Origin: Xiphias gladius
Taxonomy: Eukaryota > Chordata > Actinopteri > Istiophoriformes > Xiphiidae
Assembly (NCBI RefSeq): GCF_016859285.1
Contig: NC_053416.1
Coordinates: 17,697,423-17,761,422 of the forward strand
Length of the DNA: 64,000 nt
Reading direction: 5' to 3'
The notes beneath the pieces were generated by a model, which worked only from the letters and a program-made list of their open reading frames with translations, did not search any database and was not told where the DNA came from. This document shows positions 59,646 to 64,000 of this stretch, piece by piece; the first letter of the stretch is position 1, and the number at the start of each line of letters is the position of its first letter. Position numbers and translations under genes: made by a program.

Positions 59646-60258
59646 AAAATTATATTAAAAAAAAAACTTAATATCGCCATTATTCTTTCAGTTACCCCAT
59701 GTGAATGATTATATTTATCTGACGTGCAATTTTGATGTTAAATTCATTCATATATTTCCCTTCGTGAAAAAACTCGCATTCGTCACTCTGTCATAACAGG
59801 TTTCTAGCTAAATGAAGTTAGTGTGTTACATTTACGGGGCAAGCCGTGGTTCTTTCTGGCAGGTTTAACAATTTCTTAGAAATTCTTTAGCTATTGGTTA
59901 CGAGGTGAAAGGGAAATATCGCTATTAGTCGGTGTGCTGTTGGTAATCAAATTCGATGCATTACAGATTAGACAGACAAATAGTCCTGACAACAACCACA
60001 ATGGAAAACAATACCACTCAAAATTGTTACAAATCAAATATAATAACAAAATTATAAAATATATACATAAGAAGAAATGGACTGACTACAAGCCTGTACT
60101 AGTTTCTGCCTTGAATCTATTGAATAAAACATCACAATTTGTGGGGATGAACAGACAACTCACATTTACCAAGTGGTTTGTCGGAATTACGAGTTTACGA
60201 GGAGCTCGTGAAATGCTCCCATGTCTGCGCATTGGTATACCTCACTGTGTTGTGTGTG

Positions 60259-60297
<39 letters not shown>

Positions 60298-60415
60298 GTT
60301 TGTACTGCATGTGGGAGGAGGAAATCCTGCTCAACAGAGAGCCGCTGGTATGAGGGACAGGTTGGACTGGCAGCAGGCTTGAACTCCACATCTGTCCTCC
60401 CTCCGGACGGTCGCG
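59646..60415 (+). other. slc25a35 upstream and leader region
   Basis: AT-rich DNA, then a GT microsatellite (60260-60294) and a GC-richer leader up to the ATG at 60416. A 139-codon open frame at 59934-60353 is low-complexity and lacks any domain. Confidence 0.6.
60260..60294. repeat. (GT)n microsatellite
   Basis: About 17 GT units, 120 bp upstream of the slc25a35 start codon, in promoter or leader DNA. Able to adopt Z-DNA. Confidence 0.95.
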
Positions 60416-63169
<2,754 letters not shown>

Positions 63170-64000
63170 CACCAGGGACAAGGAGACTTGGAAATGGGTA
63201 ACTCATTAAGCTCTGAGTGCATAGGCTAAATGAGTCTTCCTTTCTTGAATTTACTATTATGAGGTGAAAGTAAAACCAGAAAGGCTCTCCTTTCTTAATG
63301 GGAAAGAGAAAGAGCAAAGATAATGTTTTACACTCCAATAAGAAAACACATTATTACGGTCAAAGTCCACTAGAAAGGAAGGTGAAAATGTCAAAACTGC
63401 AGTCAAGATCTCTGAACAGTTCTGTCTGACAGATATCATAACTGCTCTTGCTTGGGTTAGTTTTAGTAACATATGTGCTACCCACACAGGAGCTTAGAGA
63501 ATAACACAATGAACTTCATATACAGTATACCGTATGCCCACCAGGGTATATACACCAAACATCATGGCCTTTTAATAGCTATTAAACCTTTCGGTTACAT
63601 CATTCCAAAAGGTATAAAACAGTCTGCACTGGGAACAACTTTGTACCTTCTGGACAAAGCATCAGATCTGGCCCACACAGTTTGTGTAAATGAATGGATT
63701 GTGCCAACAGCCACAACAGTGGCACATAAACTCTAATATGGAATGATGGGTACAAATTGGCCAGGTGGCAGCTGCTTCGAGCTTTGCTAACATAGGTAAT
63801 AGTCTAAGCTAGCATATTCAAAGGGAAACATGTTGGCATGGCGATACAGTCTCATCAGACATGCGTATAGAAGTAGCACTGATGAAAATGCGATGGTAAC
63901 ACAAACCTGCAACAGCCTTGTGCTAGCAGGAGGAGACACAGAGTGGCAACAGAAGTAAGAATTCTGTGGATGAGTGATTTCCTGTCAGCAACGTTGCCTT
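63170..64000 (+). other. slc25a35 3' flank
   Basis: 3' UTR and downstream DNA. An ATTAAA near 63579-63584 is a possible poly(A) signal. No further gene starts before the window ends. Confidence 0.55.

Overview
The window is nuclear DNA of a teleost fish, probably a percomorph. The evidence is AT-rich noncoding sequence, spliced genes with small introns, fish-type repeats (a Tc1/mariner relic, foldback elements, several dispersed non-autonomous elements), abundant microsatellites, and seven protein genes that read as vertebrate orthologues across canonical GT-AG exons. Species and teleost paralogue suffixes (a/b) cannot be fixed from sequence alone. No prokaryotic features, CRISPR arrays, rRNA or convincing tRNA genes were seen.

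Layout from left to right. 1-6.5 kb: gene-free DNA with a small inverted-repeat element, a foldback element and a Tc1/mariner relic. 6.5-23 kb: foxo1 on the minus strand, with a probable spliced 3' UTR, three coding exons and a 12 kb first intron. 25.3-28.7 kb: mrps31 on the minus strand. 30.9-35.5 kb: taf6 on the plus strand, head-to-head with mrps31 across a compact promoter. 36.3-39.8 kb: sat2-like diamine acetyltransferase on the plus strand. 41.3-45.8 kb: a claudin-15-like gene on the minus strand with two equivalent first coding exons. 50.4-56.4 kb: grk1 (rhodopsin kinase) on the minus strand, with a probable upstream noncoding exon. 60.4-63.2 kb: slc25a35 mitochondrial carrier on the plus strand.

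The genes have unrelated jobs: insulin/AKT-controlled transcription, mitochondrial translation, TFIID, polyamine or thialysine acetylation, tight-junction ion pores, phototransduction shut-off and mitochondrial transport. All seven coding frames were followed through splice sites and closed without a break, with predicted lengths near those of the human proteins: 663, 439, 638, 173, 224, 559 and 298 residues.

The most interesting signal is the claudin locus. Two 217-bp first exons, about 64% identical in protein, share one set of downstream exons. Their first extracellular loops differ by about four charges, a plan like the CLDN10 a/b system but in a claudin-15-type gene. Others worth checking are a His8-Gln10 tract and an extra coding intron in foxo1, a CTCF-like site between foxo1 and mrps31, a GRK1 ending in a geranylgeranyl-type CaaX box, and a gene order that joins blocks lying on different human chromosomes.
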